This document shows positions 1 through 8,565 of a stretch of DNA of 64,000 bases, one piece after another. The translations under genes were made by a program, and so were the position numbers. Under the pieces are notes generated by a model, which was not told the origin of the DNA, made no database searches, and saw only the letters and a list, made by a program, of their open reading frames with translations. Numbering within the stretch: position 1 is the first letter of the stretch; every line of letters starts with the position of its first letter. The stretch is from an uncultured Clostridia bacterium (GTDB lineage Bacteria > Bacillota > Clostridia > Christensenellales > Aristaeellaceae), in assembly GCA_934636105.1 (NCBI GenBank), contig CAKTZR010000007.1:61541-125540 (forward strand), in the 5' to 3' direction.

Positions 1-324
1 CGAAACAACCTGCATTTCCTTGGTCGCGTCCTGCACGGAAGAAGCATCGGTGGAGAGATATTGGCTCATCATATAGCCGCTCAGGCTGTTCGAGCCGCCG
101 CCGACCGTCACCTCCGACCAGCCGCCGCCCGCATCCGAAACGATTTCAACGGGCGTACCCGTGTAAAACTGGCCGACGGAATCCGCGTCCCGGCTGGGCT
201 GTTCGCGCATGTTCAGTCGGCTGCTTGGGTCAGACCCGTTGTTGACCACCGCGCTCTGCGCCATCGCCTGACTGCCGCAGAGCATCAGCAGAAGCATTCC
301 CAAACAAACCGCTCTCTTTTTCAT
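1..324 (-). CDS. Secreted SH3-domain protein, 3' end off the window
   Basis: The frame runs from an ATG at 324 leftward to the window edge, so only the first 108 residues are visible. Residues 1-22 form a typical signal peptide (two Lys and an Arg, then a Leu/Met-rich core ending in AMA). The rest reads as one bacterial SH3 (SH3b) repeat: an LNMRE start, a GTPVEIVSDAGG turn and a GYMMSQYL end, the pattern that binds or docks on cell wall. A GGAAGGGG ribosome site lies just upstream of the ATG. It resembles the SH3 protein at 8566-9822. Any catalytic domain would lie to the left, outside the window. Confidence 0.8.
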   Translation of the reverse strand, partial: MKKRAVCLGMLLLMLCGSQAMAQSAVVNNGSDPSSRLNMREQPSRDADSVGQFYTGTPVEIVSDAGGGWSEVTVGGGSNSLSGYMMSQYLSTDASSVQDATKEMQVVS

Positions 325-641
325 CGCAACCACCCCTTCCCGCGGCCCGTCCGCGGGATTTTCTTTTCTGCCATAAAGACGAATCAGCGCCGCATATTCT
401 TCCTGTTTTTTGAAAAAAAGCGCGATTCTTTCCGCAAATTCCACTTTGTAGGTATTGTACCACGATTTGTCCTCAGAAAAAAGGAAAAATCCGCGCCGAA
501 ACTGCACAAAAAAAGCCGTAGGACTCCCATTCTTTTTGACAAAAGCAAATTCCCGCCTTGTTTGCGGGTTTACGCTTTTCCTTTTTTGTACTATACTATT
601 CATTAACCATTCTGTTTTTTCGCGGGGGAGGAAGCGGCGGT
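325..641. promoter_or_regulatory. Divergent intergenic region with a promoter for the MBL gene
   Basis: This 317-bp gap separates two divergent genes. A plus-strand promoter candidate has -35 TTTACG at 569-574, a 17-bp spacer and -10 TATACT at 592-597. A short hairpin (CCCGC/GCGGG) sits at 553-567 and a GGGGGAGGAA ribosome site at 624-633. No gene is apparent. Confidence 0.5.
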
Positions 642-1736
642 ATGAAACTCTATTTGACGGGTGAGCCCTGTACCCAGCAGCGCCACTGTTATTTTGTGGA
701 GGGCGAAAGCGCGTCGTTCATCATGGACTGCGGCTATCAGCGCTGCTATCGCGGGGACGAACTGCCCCATCTGCGGCCCGAACAGATTCGCGCCGCGCGC
801 TATCTGTTTCTCTCCCATTCCCACGAAAACCAGTCCGGCGCGCTGCCCTATCTGCTCTCCAACGGCTTCACGGGGCGCGTGGTGCTGACCACGGAAACGG
901 CGCGCCAGCTTCCGCTGGGCATCGATGACCCGATTGTTTTGGAGGGCTTGAGCGTGCCCTATGCCGAAGCGCCGCTCCCCGGCGGCCTTTCGCTGACGTG
1001 GGGACGCAGCGGCCACTGTTCCGGCAGCGTGTGGTATCGCATGGCGGAAAACGGGCGCTCGCTGTTCTTTTCCGGCGATTATTATGACTGTGCGCGCGTG
1101 CATGCCCGCGACCCGATCGAGGGCATCAGCGCGAATCTGGCCGTACTGGACTGCGATTACGGCATGCAGCCCGGCGTAGTCTCGCGCGATGCGCAGGTGG
1201 ATGCGCTGATCGCCGCAATTTCGGAGGCGCTGGCGGACGGGCGGCCCGTCATTCTGCCTGTGCCGCGTTACGGGCGCGGGCTTGGCATTCTGACCTACAT
1301 CTGCGAGCGTCTGCCGGAGACGGACATCTTTGCCGACCGCCATTTCATGACCGAGCTGGGACACATGGACGCAACGGCGATGTGGGTGCGCCCGCAGGTG
1401 CAGGACATGCTGGCGGGCAAGTTCATCCGCGCCATCCCGGAGGATTTTGTCGCGCTGGGCGTGTATTTCGTCTGCGACCCGCAGCTCGACGACATCAAGA
1501 CGCGGCGGCTGGTTCGCCGCCTGCTGATCTGCGGCGGCCGCGTGATTTTCACCGGCACGGTCGAGCCGAACACGCACGCCTCGCTGCTGCTGCACGCGGG
1601 CAAAGCGAAGCTGCTTCGTTACAGCGTCCACTGCACGCAGGCGGACATGCTGCGCATTGCGGCGCAGAACCACTTTGATCGAATTATCGCTTACAATTCG
1701 GATTACGCGCCGACGCAGAAGGTATACGAGGTCTGA
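642..1736 (+). CDS. MBL-fold (beta-CASP-like) metallo-hydrolase
   Basis: This 364-residue protein is a metallo-beta-lactamase-fold hydrolase. It carries a variant metal motif (LSHSHENQSG, His59 and His61), a GHCSGS loop that matches the third metal histidine region, and FFSGDYYD, where the Asp bridges the metals. A second part (residues about 170-330) has the layout of a beta-CASP insert, ending in FTGTVEP and a VHCTQAD segment near the C-terminus. The usual HxHxDH is HxHENQ here, so metal use may differ. The ATG at 642 follows a strong GGGGGAGG site, and the longer open frame upstream lacks one. The substrate is unknown; RNA or a small ester or thioester are both possible. Confidence 0.8.
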   Translation: MKLYLTGEPCTQQRHCYFVEGESASFIMDCGYQRCYRGDELPHLRPEQIRAARYLFLSHSHENQSGALPYLLSNGFTGRVVLTTETARQLPLGIDDPIVLEGLSVPYAEAPLPGGLSLTWGRSGHCSGSVWYRMAENGRSLFFSGDYYDCARVHARDPIEGISANLAVLDCDYGMQPGVVSRDAQVDALIAAISEALADGRPVILPVPRYGRGLGILTYICERLPETDIFADRHFMTELGHMDATAMWVRPQVQDMLAGKFIRAIPEDFVALGVYFVCDPQLDDIKTRRLVRRLLICGGRVIFTGTVEPNTHASLLLHAGKAKLLRYSVHCTQADMLRIAAQNHFDRIIAYNSDYAPTQKVYEV

Positions 1737-1737
1737 C

Positions 1738-1977
1738 TCCTTCCGTCTCGCTTCGCTCGACACCTCCCTCTAAGAGGGAGACTTTTATATATGCTTTTTC
1801 CCATCTAAAAGCAAACTCCCTTATCAGCGTTTCGCTAACAAGAGAGTTTGCTTATATTTGTTTGCTGTGCTTTCCTAAAGCTCCCTCCTTGAGGACATTT
1901 TGCCTGCCGCTCGCTGTGCGGGAAACAGGCAGGCAAAACGCCGAAGGTCTGGCGCGCCGAAGGCGCGACTGAAGGCG
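1738..1977. repeat. Dispersed repeat B, copy 1 (MITE-like)
   Basis: The stretch starts with CTCCTTCCGTCTCGCTTCGC and contains two CTCCCTC/GAGGGAG palindromes, then a GCCGAAGGTCTGGCGCG segment and a final GACTGAAGG. The same plan recurs at 11108-11337 and 17866-18088. The ends are inverted relatives of each other, which suggests a non-autonomous transposable element. The copy abuts the stop codon of the threonine synthase gene. Confidence 0.65.
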
Positions 1978-3471
1978 TCACTTCACCGCATCCAGCACGG
2001 CCTGCGCCATTTGATCCTTTTCGCAAACGGCGGTGTGGCGGATCGGCAGATTCGGCAGCGCGAGAATCTGCGCCGGCTCTTTCGTTCCGGTCAGCTCGGC
2101 CAGCGCGCGGCAGCAGGCAAAATCGTCCAGCCCGCTGCAGGCTTCCTGCCCGGCGACAGCGCCCAGCACGGACGCGCCGAACTTATACGGGCTGGCGGTG
2201 GAAACAATCACGCTTTGGCGCGCATCGCCCGTCTGCTGCTGATAGGCGCGCAGAACGGCACTGGCCACGGCGGTGTGCGTATCCATCAGGTAGTGATCCT
2301 CCGCCCACGTCCGCCGAATCTCCGCGCGAATGCCGTCTTCATTGACACAGCCCGCGAAGTAGCGCTTCTGCAAGCCCGCTTTCATCGCGTCGTCGATGGC
2401 ATAGCGCTTCTGGCCTGCCAGATCGCCCATGAACTTCGCGATGCGCGCGCCGTCACAGCCGCTCAAATCGAACAGCAGGCGCTCAAGGTTCGACGAAACG
2501 AGGATATCCATCGACGGGGTGATCGTCTTATAGAACGGACGATTCTCGATATCGTATACGCCCGTGTTGATGAAATCGGTCAGCACGTTGTTTTCGTTGC
2601 TGGCGCAGATCAATCTGCCCACCGGCAGGCCCGCCTTGCCCGCGTAATCCGCCGCCAGAATATCGCCGAAGTTGCCCGTCGGCACGCAGAAATTCACCTC
2701 GTCGCCGAGCTGAATCGCGCCGGATTTCAGCAGATCGGCATAGGCGGAGAAATAATAGACCACCTGCGGCACGAGACGACCGAAGTTGATGGAGTTTGCG
2801 GAGGACAGCACGCGCCCCTGCGCATCCATCGTTTCGGCAAACGCATGATCCGAGAAGATACGCTTGACCCCGGTCTGCGCGTCGTCAAAATTGCCGTTGA
2901 CGGCGATGACGTGGGTGTTCGCGCCCCCGGTCGTGACCATCTGCAAACGCTGCGCCTGGCTCACGCCCTCGCGCGGATAGAACACGCAGCAGCGCGTACC
3001 CGGCACATCGAGGAAACCCTCCAGCGCGGCCTTGCCCGTGTCGCCGCTGGTCGCCACAAGGATGAAGATTTCGCGCTGTTCGCCGTGCTTTTTCGCACTG
3101 AGCGTCAGCAGATGCGGCAGAAGCTGAAGCGCCATATCCTTGAACGCGAGCGTCGGCCCGTGCCAAAGCTCCAGCGCGTGCGCCCAGGCGCCGACCGGGC
3201 GCACCGGGGCAATCTGCGCGTCGTCAAAGCCCGTGCCATACGCCCCGGTGATGGCGTTTTTCAGCTCATCTCCGGTGAAATCGGGCAGAAACTTTTGCAG
3301 CACCGCCAGCGCGCGCGCCTGATAATCAAGCCCTGAAAGCGCGGCGATTTCATTCAGTGAAAAGTGCGGGAAGGTCTGCGGCACATACAATCCGCCGTCC
3401 GGCGCAAGGCCGCGCAGAATGGCCATCGATTCGGAAACCGCGGCCGCGCCGCGGGTGGAAAGCATCGGCAT
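1978..3471 (-). CDS. thrC: Threonine synthase
   Basis: This PLP enzyme converts O-phosphohomoserine to threonine, the last step of threonine synthesis. The 497-residue length fits the long bacterial class. It begins with the typical STRG segment near residue 6 and has the PLP lysine in the LAFKDMAL motif (Lys111), followed by ATSGDTGKAA, the phosphate-binding loop. The middle (NSINFGRLVPQ, then VPTGNFGDILA) is diagnostic. The ATG at 3471 follows AAAAGGAGG by 10 bases. It appears to be transcribed alone; other threonine genes are not in the window. Confidence 0.96.
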   Translation of the reverse strand: MPMLSTRGAAAVSESMAILRGLAPDGGLYVPQTFPHFSLNEIAALSGLDYQARALAVLQKFLPDFTGDELKNAITGAYGTGFDDAQIAPVRPVGAWAHALELWHGPTLAFKDMALQLLPHLLTLSAKKHGEQREIFILVATSGDTGKAALEGFLDVPGTRCCVFYPREGVSQAQRLQMVTTGGANTHVIAVNGNFDDAQTGVKRIFSDHAFAETMDAQGRVLSSANSINFGRLVPQVVYYFSAYADLLKSGAIQLGDEVNFCVPTGNFGDILAADYAGKAGLPVGRLICASNENNVLTDFINTGVYDIENRPFYKTITPSMDILVSSNLERLLFDLSGCDGARIAKFMGDLAGQKRYAIDDAMKAGLQKRYFAGCVNEDGIRAEIRRTWAEDHYLMDTHTAVASAVLRAYQQQTGDARQSVIVSTASPYKFGASVLGAVAGQEACSGLDDFACCRALAELTGTKEPAQILALPNLPIRHTAVCEKDQMAQAVLDAVK

Positions 3472-3486
3472 GGAAATTCAGCCTCC

Positions 3487-3551
3487 TTTTGGGGGAAACG
3501 CTTGGGGCTCTGCCCCAAACCCTGCCAAGAACCTGATGTTCTTGGATTTCC
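3487..3551. repeat. Dispersed repeat A, copy 1
   Basis: The unit holds two palindromes in a row: CTTGGGG-CTCTG-CCCCAA and CAAGAACCT-GATG-TTCTTGG. The same order of hairpins recurs at about 9899, 14600, 14683, 17756, 20772 and 20953. It lies just upstream of the threonine synthase ribosome site. Confidence 0.7.
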
Positions 3552-3559
3552 CAATATCA

Positions 3560-3603
3560 TAAAAACAAAGAAACCGCTTCCCGATAAACGGCAGGAAGCG
3601 GCG
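3560..3603 (-). terminator. Rho-independent terminator after the small ATPase gene
   Basis: An 8-bp perfect stem (CCGCTTCC at 3574-3581 with GGAAGCGG at 3594-3601) is followed on the minus strand by TTTCTTTGTTTTT. It lies 14 bases past the stop codon of the gene at 3618-4028. Confidence 0.8.
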
Positions 3604-3617
3604 TCAGAAAAACGGGA

Positions 3618-4028
3618 TCAGATCTGGTACTTGCGGATGCTCTCCGGCACATTCTCCGCGTCCTCGCTGAAGCTGATGACCAAATCGCACTGGGCGTTGG
3701 CCACCAGGCGCTCAAGCTGCGCAAAGAAATCCACCAGCTCGGCCGCGTCGGCCTTCACCAGTTTGAGGAACGCATCGACATAGATCACGCTGATATCATA
3801 GTTGCCTGCCAGAATGCCGGCCAGGAAGCCAAAGAACGGCTCCTTGCCCTTGACAGCATACTCGCCCGCGTCAATGAAGCGGATCTGCGGCTTCAGGCTG
3901 AGCGTATAGCTCTTATCATCGTCGATGAACAGAACGTTGCCCTTCGCTTCCTTCACGGACGCGTTCGCCATATCCAAAATGCGCTTGGTCTTGCCGGAAC
4001 CCTTCTTGCCAAAGATAACCTGGATCAC
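3618..4028 (-). CDS. Small P-loop ATPase (PilT-like annotation)
   Basis: The 136-residue product opens with a Walker A loop (GKKGSGKT, residues 7-14). It has an LFIDDD strand and an ISVIYVDAFL strand that could be Walker B. Proteins of this size in Clostridia are often labelled twitching-motility PilT-like, but no pilus genes are near and nothing here shows that role. I place the start at a GTG (4028) because it sits 7 bases after GGGAGGG; the TTG six bases earlier is too close to that site. Function unknown. Confidence 0.72.
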   Translation of the reverse strand: MIQVIFGKKGSGKTKRILDMANASVKEAKGNVLFIDDDKSYTLSLKPQIRFIDAGEYAVKGKEPFFGFLAGILAGNYDISVIYVDAFLKLVKADAAELVDFFAQLERLVANAQCDLVISFSEDAENVPESIRKYQI

Positions 4029-4167
4029 GGTCAATCCCTCCCTTTCTTGTTTTCTGATTACCCACATTATAGCTTAAAACCCCCGCTCTGCATAGCCCCC
4101 AAATTGTTTTTTTCTCCAAAAAAGGTGCAGGGTCAACCAAGAATTTTGTCTTTTTTGTTGGATTATC

Positions 4168-4196
4168 TTGCTTTTTTCCCGCAGGCATGCTATAAA
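4168..4196 (+). promoter_or_regulatory. Promoter of the Thr-Pro stalk protein gene
   Basis: The site has -35 TTGCTT at 4168-4173, a 17-bp spacer and -10 TATAAA at 4191-4196, about 110 bases upstream of the ATG at 4306. Confidence 0.65.
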
Positions 4197-4305
4197 TATT
4201 TCATACACTTTGCCAAAAAGAGAGCGCCTTTCGGCAGGCAACCATGCCAAATCCGGCCGCATGCGCAGGGAGCAAAGTGCTTGGCGAAAGGAGCGACTTT
4301 TCCGT

Positions 4306-6252
4306 ATGAAGCGTCTTGTTTCCATTTGGCTGCTGCTGATGGCGTGCCTGCTGGCCCTGCCCGCGCTGGGCGAGACGGCGCAGCCCTGCTACTGGCAGCT
4401 CACCGACGTCAGCGTCGCGCAGGTCTGCGATAACAAGCTGGGCGATACCGAGGTTTCCACCAGCGCCGCGCCGCTCTCCGATTTGAAGCCGATTGACATG
4501 ATCGGTGCGCTGTCGCAGGGGCACACCTTCTCGCTGGATGTGACGCGCGCCGCAACGGGCGCAAACGCGCATGCGGATTATGCGTTTTCCGGCGTGCCTG
4601 CGCTGATTCCCGGCGCGGGCAGCGCGCGGCTGTCGCTGACCTCCGCGACGGCCAACCCGACCAGCTCCTTTTACCTCTATGCTTCCGTCTACGCCAATAA
4701 GACGCGGGTGCTCCGCGTGCGTAGCACGGGCGCGTGGGTCTTCCGGGTCTCCTTCCCGCGCACGGCCGTTGCAGGCACGACGCGCACGCTTCGGCTGGAT
4801 ACGAAGGAGATTCAGGGACACGCCAGCGTCTCCGTCGTCTATACCTATACCGCCATGCCGGGCAAAATGCTGGTGGATGTGAACGGCGACACGGTGCTCT
4901 ATGATGCGCTGGGCAACGAAATCGACCGCATTCCCCGCGCACTTGCGGACGTGATTCCCGTCTTTGCCGCCGCTTCCGGCGGGGACGGCGACATGCTCTT
5001 TTCCGCCGAAGTGCAGAGCGACGGCGGCCTGCTGGTGCGTTTCCTGCCGGACAACGGGCTGACGCTTGAGGAAATGCTGACGCTGATCCGCAACGCCCTT
5101 TCCGCCGCGAAAAACGACGCGGCCAGCGGCGCTTCGATCGTCTCCTCGCTGACCTCCGATCCCAGCAGCGCGACGCTCTACCTCGCGCCCGACGCGAATC
5201 TCTCCGACGAGGCGTTGTCGCTGCTGATGAACGCGGCGGCCGGCAACGCCGTCAGTGTCGCTTCGCTTCAGGAAGCGGTGGATGCCGGCGAAGCCGCGCT
5301 TGACGCGCAGGCCACCGCTGCGCCGCAGGCGCTGACGTATCACCAGCTGAAAGAAATGATTGCGTCCGGCCACACGCCCGCGCCGACGGCAACGCCTTTC
5401 TACCTTTCCGCCGCGGAAAAGGAAGCGCAGGATGCGCAGGCCGTTGCCCTGTACGGCGAAAACGGCGTGGAAGCCATCGCCCTTGCACCAAACACCGCCG
5501 CAGACGGCGCGTCGCTCCACGAAATCGCCGAAGCGCTCGGACAGGCGCGAAGCGATGCGGAAGTTTATGAAAAGCTTTTTGGCGAAAGCGCCGAAAACCA
5601 CGGCCTGACCGACACGGATTCCGCCCTGCGCTTCACGCCGGAGGACAGCGACGCGGCGGCGGTTTCCATCGCCAAAATCGATGACAACACCCTGATGATG
5701 ATTCAGCCGGGCAGCGTTGCGCAGCTCAAAAAGGCGCTCGAGCAGCTGTTGACGACGCTCCGCGCCACGCCGACTCCCACGCCGACTCCTACCCCGACGC
5801 CGGAACCTACGCCCACTCCGACTCCTGTTCCGACCAATACGCCGGAACCTACGGCCACGCCGACTCCCGTTCCGACCGACACCCCGGAACCCACGCCTAC
5901 TCCGACTCCCGTTCCGACCGACACCCCGGAACCCACGCCTACTCCGACTCCCGTTCCGACCGACACCCCGGAACCCACGCCTGCCCCGACTCCCGTTCCG
6001 ACCGATACCCCGGAACCCACGCCTACTCCGACTCCCGTTCCGACCGATACCCCGGAACCCACGCCTACTCCGACTCCTGTTCCGACCGACACCCCGGAAC
6101 CCACGCCCACTCCGACTCCGGTGCCGTCCCCGACCCCGCTGATGGCCACGACCATCAACGGCGTGCCGCTGAGCATCGTGATTCTGCTGGTGCTTCTGCT
6201 TCTGATCGTGCTGGCGATGATGATTATCGTGGTGCGTAAGAAGAAGGACTAA
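4306..6252 (+). CDS. Surface protein with Thr-Pro repeat stalk and C-terminal anchor
   Basis: The 648-residue protein starts with a signal peptide (MKRLVSIWLLLMACLLALPALG). Residues about 25-480 form an unrecognised, Ala- and Asp-rich exported region. Residues about 485-610 are a tandem Thr-Pro-rich stalk with a 14-residue period. The end is a hydrophobic segment (IVILLVLLLLIVLAMMIIVV) plus RKKKD, a membrane anchor with a cytoplasmic stop-transfer tail and no LPXTG motif. The ATG at 4306 follows GAAAGGAG. The protein probably projects an extracellular domain through the wall; its ligand or activity is not evident. Confidence 0.78.
   Translation: MKRLVSIWLLLMACLLALPALGETAQPCYWQLTDVSVAQVCDNKLGDTEVSTSAAPLSDLKPIDMIGALSQGHTFSLDVTRAATGANAHADYAFSGVPALIPGAGSARLSLTSATANPTSSFYLYASVYANKTRVLRVRSTGAWVFRVSFPRTAVAGTTRTLRLDTKEIQGHASVSVVYTYTAMPGKMLVDVNGDTVLYDALGNEIDRIPRALADVIPVFAAASGGDGDMLFSAEVQSDGGLLVRFLPDNGLTLEEMLTLIRNALSAAKNDAASGASIVSSLTSDPSSATLYLAPDANLSDEALSLLMNAAAGNAVSVASLQEAVDAGEAALDAQATAAPQALTYHQLKEMIASGHTPAPTATPFYLSAAEKEAQDAQAVALYGENGVEAIALAPNTAADGASLHEIAEALGQARSDAEVYEKLFGESAENHGLTDTDSALRFTPEDSDAAAVSIAKIDDNTLMMIQPGSVAQLKKALEQLLTTLRATPTPTPTPTPTPEPTPTPTPVPTNTPEPTATPTPVPTDTPEPTPTPTPVPTDTPEPTPTPTPVPTDTPEPTPAPTPVPTDTPEPTPTPTPVPTDTPEPTPTPTPVPTDTPEPTPTPTPVPSPTPLMATTINGVPLSIVILLVLLLLIVLAMMIIVVRKKKD
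5797..6132 (+). repeat. 42-bp tandem repeat encoding the stalk, about eight units
   Basis: Units of 42 bp begin at 5797, 5839, 5881, 5923, 5965, 6007, 6049 and 6091, each encoding TPEPTPTPTPVPTD with small changes. Copies 3 to 7 are nearly identical at the DNA level, so unit number is likely to vary by slippage. Confidence 0.9.
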
Positions 6253-6332
6253 TGCCCTTTGCGTCCCCCGCTTTCCGGCGGGGGATGTATTTTTTTGCCC
6301 GTCCGGCATAAGGTGTAGGGAAGTTTTGCCCA

Positions 6333-7406
6333 ATGGGAGGGATGCGTTTGAATACCGCCAGAACCCTTTTCCCCGGCGCGATGGGCCCAAACGGCTTCAT
6401 CTCCTGCTTCGATCATTTGATCGATGAAGCCGTGCTCAAGCGTAAGCTGATTCTCAAAGGTGGGCCGGGCGTCGGCAAATCCACCTTCATGCGGCGCATT
6501 CACGCGGCGCTCTGCGCCAATGGCGAGGCGTCCACGCTGTATTTCTGTTCCGGCGACCCGGACAGTCTGGACGGCGTGGCCGTTCCCCACGCGGGTCTGC
6601 TCATCCTCGACGGCACGGCGCCGCACATCGTCGATCCCGAAATTCCCGGCGCACGGGACAGCATCATCAACCTCGGCGAAGGCCTTGACGAGCCTGCCAT
6701 GCGCCCGCGCCTGCCGCACATCCGCGCCTGCATGAGCGATCATGCCGCCTGCTCCCGCCGTGCCCGCGCCTGTCTGGCCGCCGCCGCCGCACTGGCGCAG
6801 GAAAACGCCGCCATGCTGCAAGCCGCCATGGATGAGGAACGCCTTTTTCAGATGACGCGGGCGCTGATTCAGGCCGTTCTCGCAAACGACGCGCCCAAGA
6901 CTGCCGCGCCCCGCGTGCGCCCCATCATCACCGATGCGGTCACGCCCAAAGGCGAAATCAGCCTGATTGCCGAAAACGCCCAGCCGCGCGTCATCCGCCT
7001 GCTGTTCCACGGCGGCATGGATGGCACGCCCGTCCTGCGGCAGGTCAGCGCCGCCGCCCGTGCAGCCGGATACAGCGTGGAGGAGCACCTCTGCCCCACC
7101 GTGCCGGGACGGCTGCTCCACGTCACCATCCCCGCGCTTGCAACCCTCGTCACCACGAGCGAACAGCTTTCCGCAGAACAAACCTTCGATTTCGCCGCCT
7201 GCATCCCGCAGGGCGCGCTTCTGCGGCATGAATGCGCATTGGAACAGGGCCGCGCCGGGATTCAACTCCATCTGCACCGCGCATGCGCCGCGCTCGCGCA
7301 GGCCAAGCAGCTGCACGACGAGCTTGAATCCTTCTACGTGCCCAACATGGATTTTGCCAAGTGGCAGACGATGCTCGATCGGACGCTGGAAAGCCTGAAA
7401 AGCTGA
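6333..7406 (+). CDS. P-loop ATPase of the PRK06851 type
   Basis: The product (352-357 residues) has a clear Walker A loop (KGGPGVGKSTF near residue 45) soon after a conserved N-terminal segment (FPGAMGPNGFISCFDHLID). Length and architecture match the uncharacterised PRK06851 family of Firmicutes, often predicted to have two ATPase halves; the second half here shows no clear second P-loop. The start is uncertain: ATG 6333 has only a weak AGGGAAG site, while TTG 6348 lies 7 bases after GGGAGGG and is a good alternative. It is convergent with the SpoIID-like gene and shares its terminator. Cellular role unknown. Confidence 0.72.
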   Translation: MGGMRLNTARTLFPGAMGPNGFISCFDHLIDEAVLKRKLILKGGPGVGKSTFMRRIHAALCANGEASTLYFCSGDPDSLDGVAVPHAGLLILDGTAPHIVDPEIPGARDSIINLGEGLDEPAMRPRLPHIRACMSDHAACSRRARACLAAAAALAQENAAMLQAAMDEERLFQMTRALIQAVLANDAPKTAAPRVRPIITDAVTPKGEISLIAENAQPRVIRLLFHGGMDGTPVLRQVSAAARAAGYSVEEHLCPTVPGRLLHVTIPALATLVTTSEQLSAEQTFDFAACIPQGALLRHECALEQGRAGIQLHLHRACAALAQAKQLHDELESFYVPNMDFAKWQTMLDRTLESLKS

Positions 7407-7456
7407 CGAATTTCAGCCGCAACGCAGGCTGCAATTGAAACGGGTTCAAATCATCA

Positions 7457-7504
7457 AAAAACAGGCTGTTCCGCTTCGTTCAAAAGCCGGAACAGCCTGT
7501 TTTT
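7457..7504. terminator. Bidirectional terminator
   Basis: A perfect 13-bp stem (7461-7473 with 7488-7500) is flanked by AAAAAA on the left and TTTTT on the right. It therefore works for both convergent genes ending at 7406 and 7515. Confidence 0.92.
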
Positions 7505-7514
7505 ACGCTTTTTC

Positions 7515-8519
7515 TTACTCCCACGCCTGATCGATGCTCACGCCGTTAAAATAATGCGTCACAATTTCTTCGGCGGTCTTTCCTTCCTTCGCCATTGCAT
7601 ACGCGCCCCACTGGCTCATGCCCACGCCGTGTCCGTATCCCTTGCCGCTCATCTTGACCTGCCCATCCTCGACATGCAGGCTCTCGATCAGGCAGGAGCG
7701 CATCTTCGTTGAGCCGATGGCGATTCGAAACGCGGGCGCGGAAACGGACTGCCCGGAAATCAGCAGCGTTTCCGCCCGGCCGGATTCGCCGCGCTCGCCG
7801 ATGGCGATGCTCTCCACCTTGTCCACCTTTGCGCCGGAAGCCTTTGCCGCGGTGATGACCTCATCCATGGAGAAGCTGGCTTGCCAGTTGGCGGCTTCCG
7901 CCGGGGCTTCGTCGTTCTCCATGCCCTTGACACACTGGGTATAGCCTGGTTCGGCTTTTTCGTAATCCAGTCCCTCTTTGGCGCGCGCCGTCAGCCCGCC
8001 GGAATGCGCATGAAACCACGCATACGGCAGCTCGCCGCCCGCATTGAGCACCTCGCCGCGCGTCTCCTTCACGGCTTCGCGGATGCGCGCGTTCACGCCC
8101 GCCGCATCGTAAGCCTGCGCCTCCTTGATATCGGTGGAGATATCCGCGCCGTCATACATGGATTCTTTTTGGGAGACGAATTGCAGCACAAACGTGCGCG
8201 CCAGAATCGCCTGCGCCTTGAGCGCCTCCAGCGGCCAGTCTCCCGCCATCTCCCCGGCCAGCACGGCGGGCAGATAATCCTCGACGGACAGGGTTTCCAG
8301 CTTCTCGTTTTTCACATCATAGACCTTGAGCATCGGCACGCCGGATTCGTTTTTATCCAGCCTGTCCGGCACGAGCTGCGCCGCGCTTTTGCCCTTCGTT
8401 TGGCCTGCCGTCTGTTCCGGCTGCGGCAGGGCTGGCTTATCCCCTCCGCCGCTTTTCGCCGCGCATCCGGCCAGGCTCAGGCAGGCGGCGCACAAAAAAA
8501 TCAGCCATCCTCGCTTCAT
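7515..8519 (-). CDS. SpoIID/LytB-type peptidoglycan-processing lipoprotein
   Basis: This 334-residue lipoprotein (signal peptide with lipobox LAGC, Cys19) belongs to the SpoIID/LytB family, whose sporulation member is a lytic transglycosylase that trims stem-less glycan in the engulfing septum. Family marks are VEDYLPAVLAGEM with the catalytic-type Glu, LKAQAILARTF, and the C-terminal GYGHGVGMSQWGA block. A strong GGGAGGG site precedes the ATG. The gene is not beside other spoII genes and carries a lipobox rather than a plain membrane anchor, so it may be a vegetative wall enzyme rather than the sporulation SpoIID itself. Confidence 0.88.
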   Translation of the reverse strand: MKRGWLIFLCAACLSLAGCAAKSGGGDKPALPQPEQTAGQTKGKSAAQLVPDRLDKNESGVPMLKVYDVKNEKLETLSVEDYLPAVLAGEMAGDWPLEALKAQAILARTFVLQFVSQKESMYDGADISTDIKEAQAYDAAGVNARIREAVKETRGEVLNAGGELPYAWFHAHSGGLTARAKEGLDYEKAEPGYTQCVKGMENDEAPAEAANWQASFSMDEVITAAKASGAKVDKVESIAIGERGESGRAETLLISGQSVSAPAFRIAIGSTKMRSCLIESLHVEDGQVKMSGKGYGHGVGMSQWGAYAMAKEGKTAEEIVTHYFNGVSIDQAWE

Positions 8520-8565
8520 ACGATCCCTCCGGGAGATACTATGCGCGAAAATAGCTGAAATATGC

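Noticed and set aside
5797..6132. Regular repeats that could suggest a CRISPR array
   Set aside because: The units are contiguous with no spacers, keep a reading frame and encode a Thr-Pro stalk.
7441..7456. GGTTCAAATC, resembling the T-arm of a tRNA
   Set aside because: No acceptor, D or anticodon stems can be built around it, and it lies next to a terminator.
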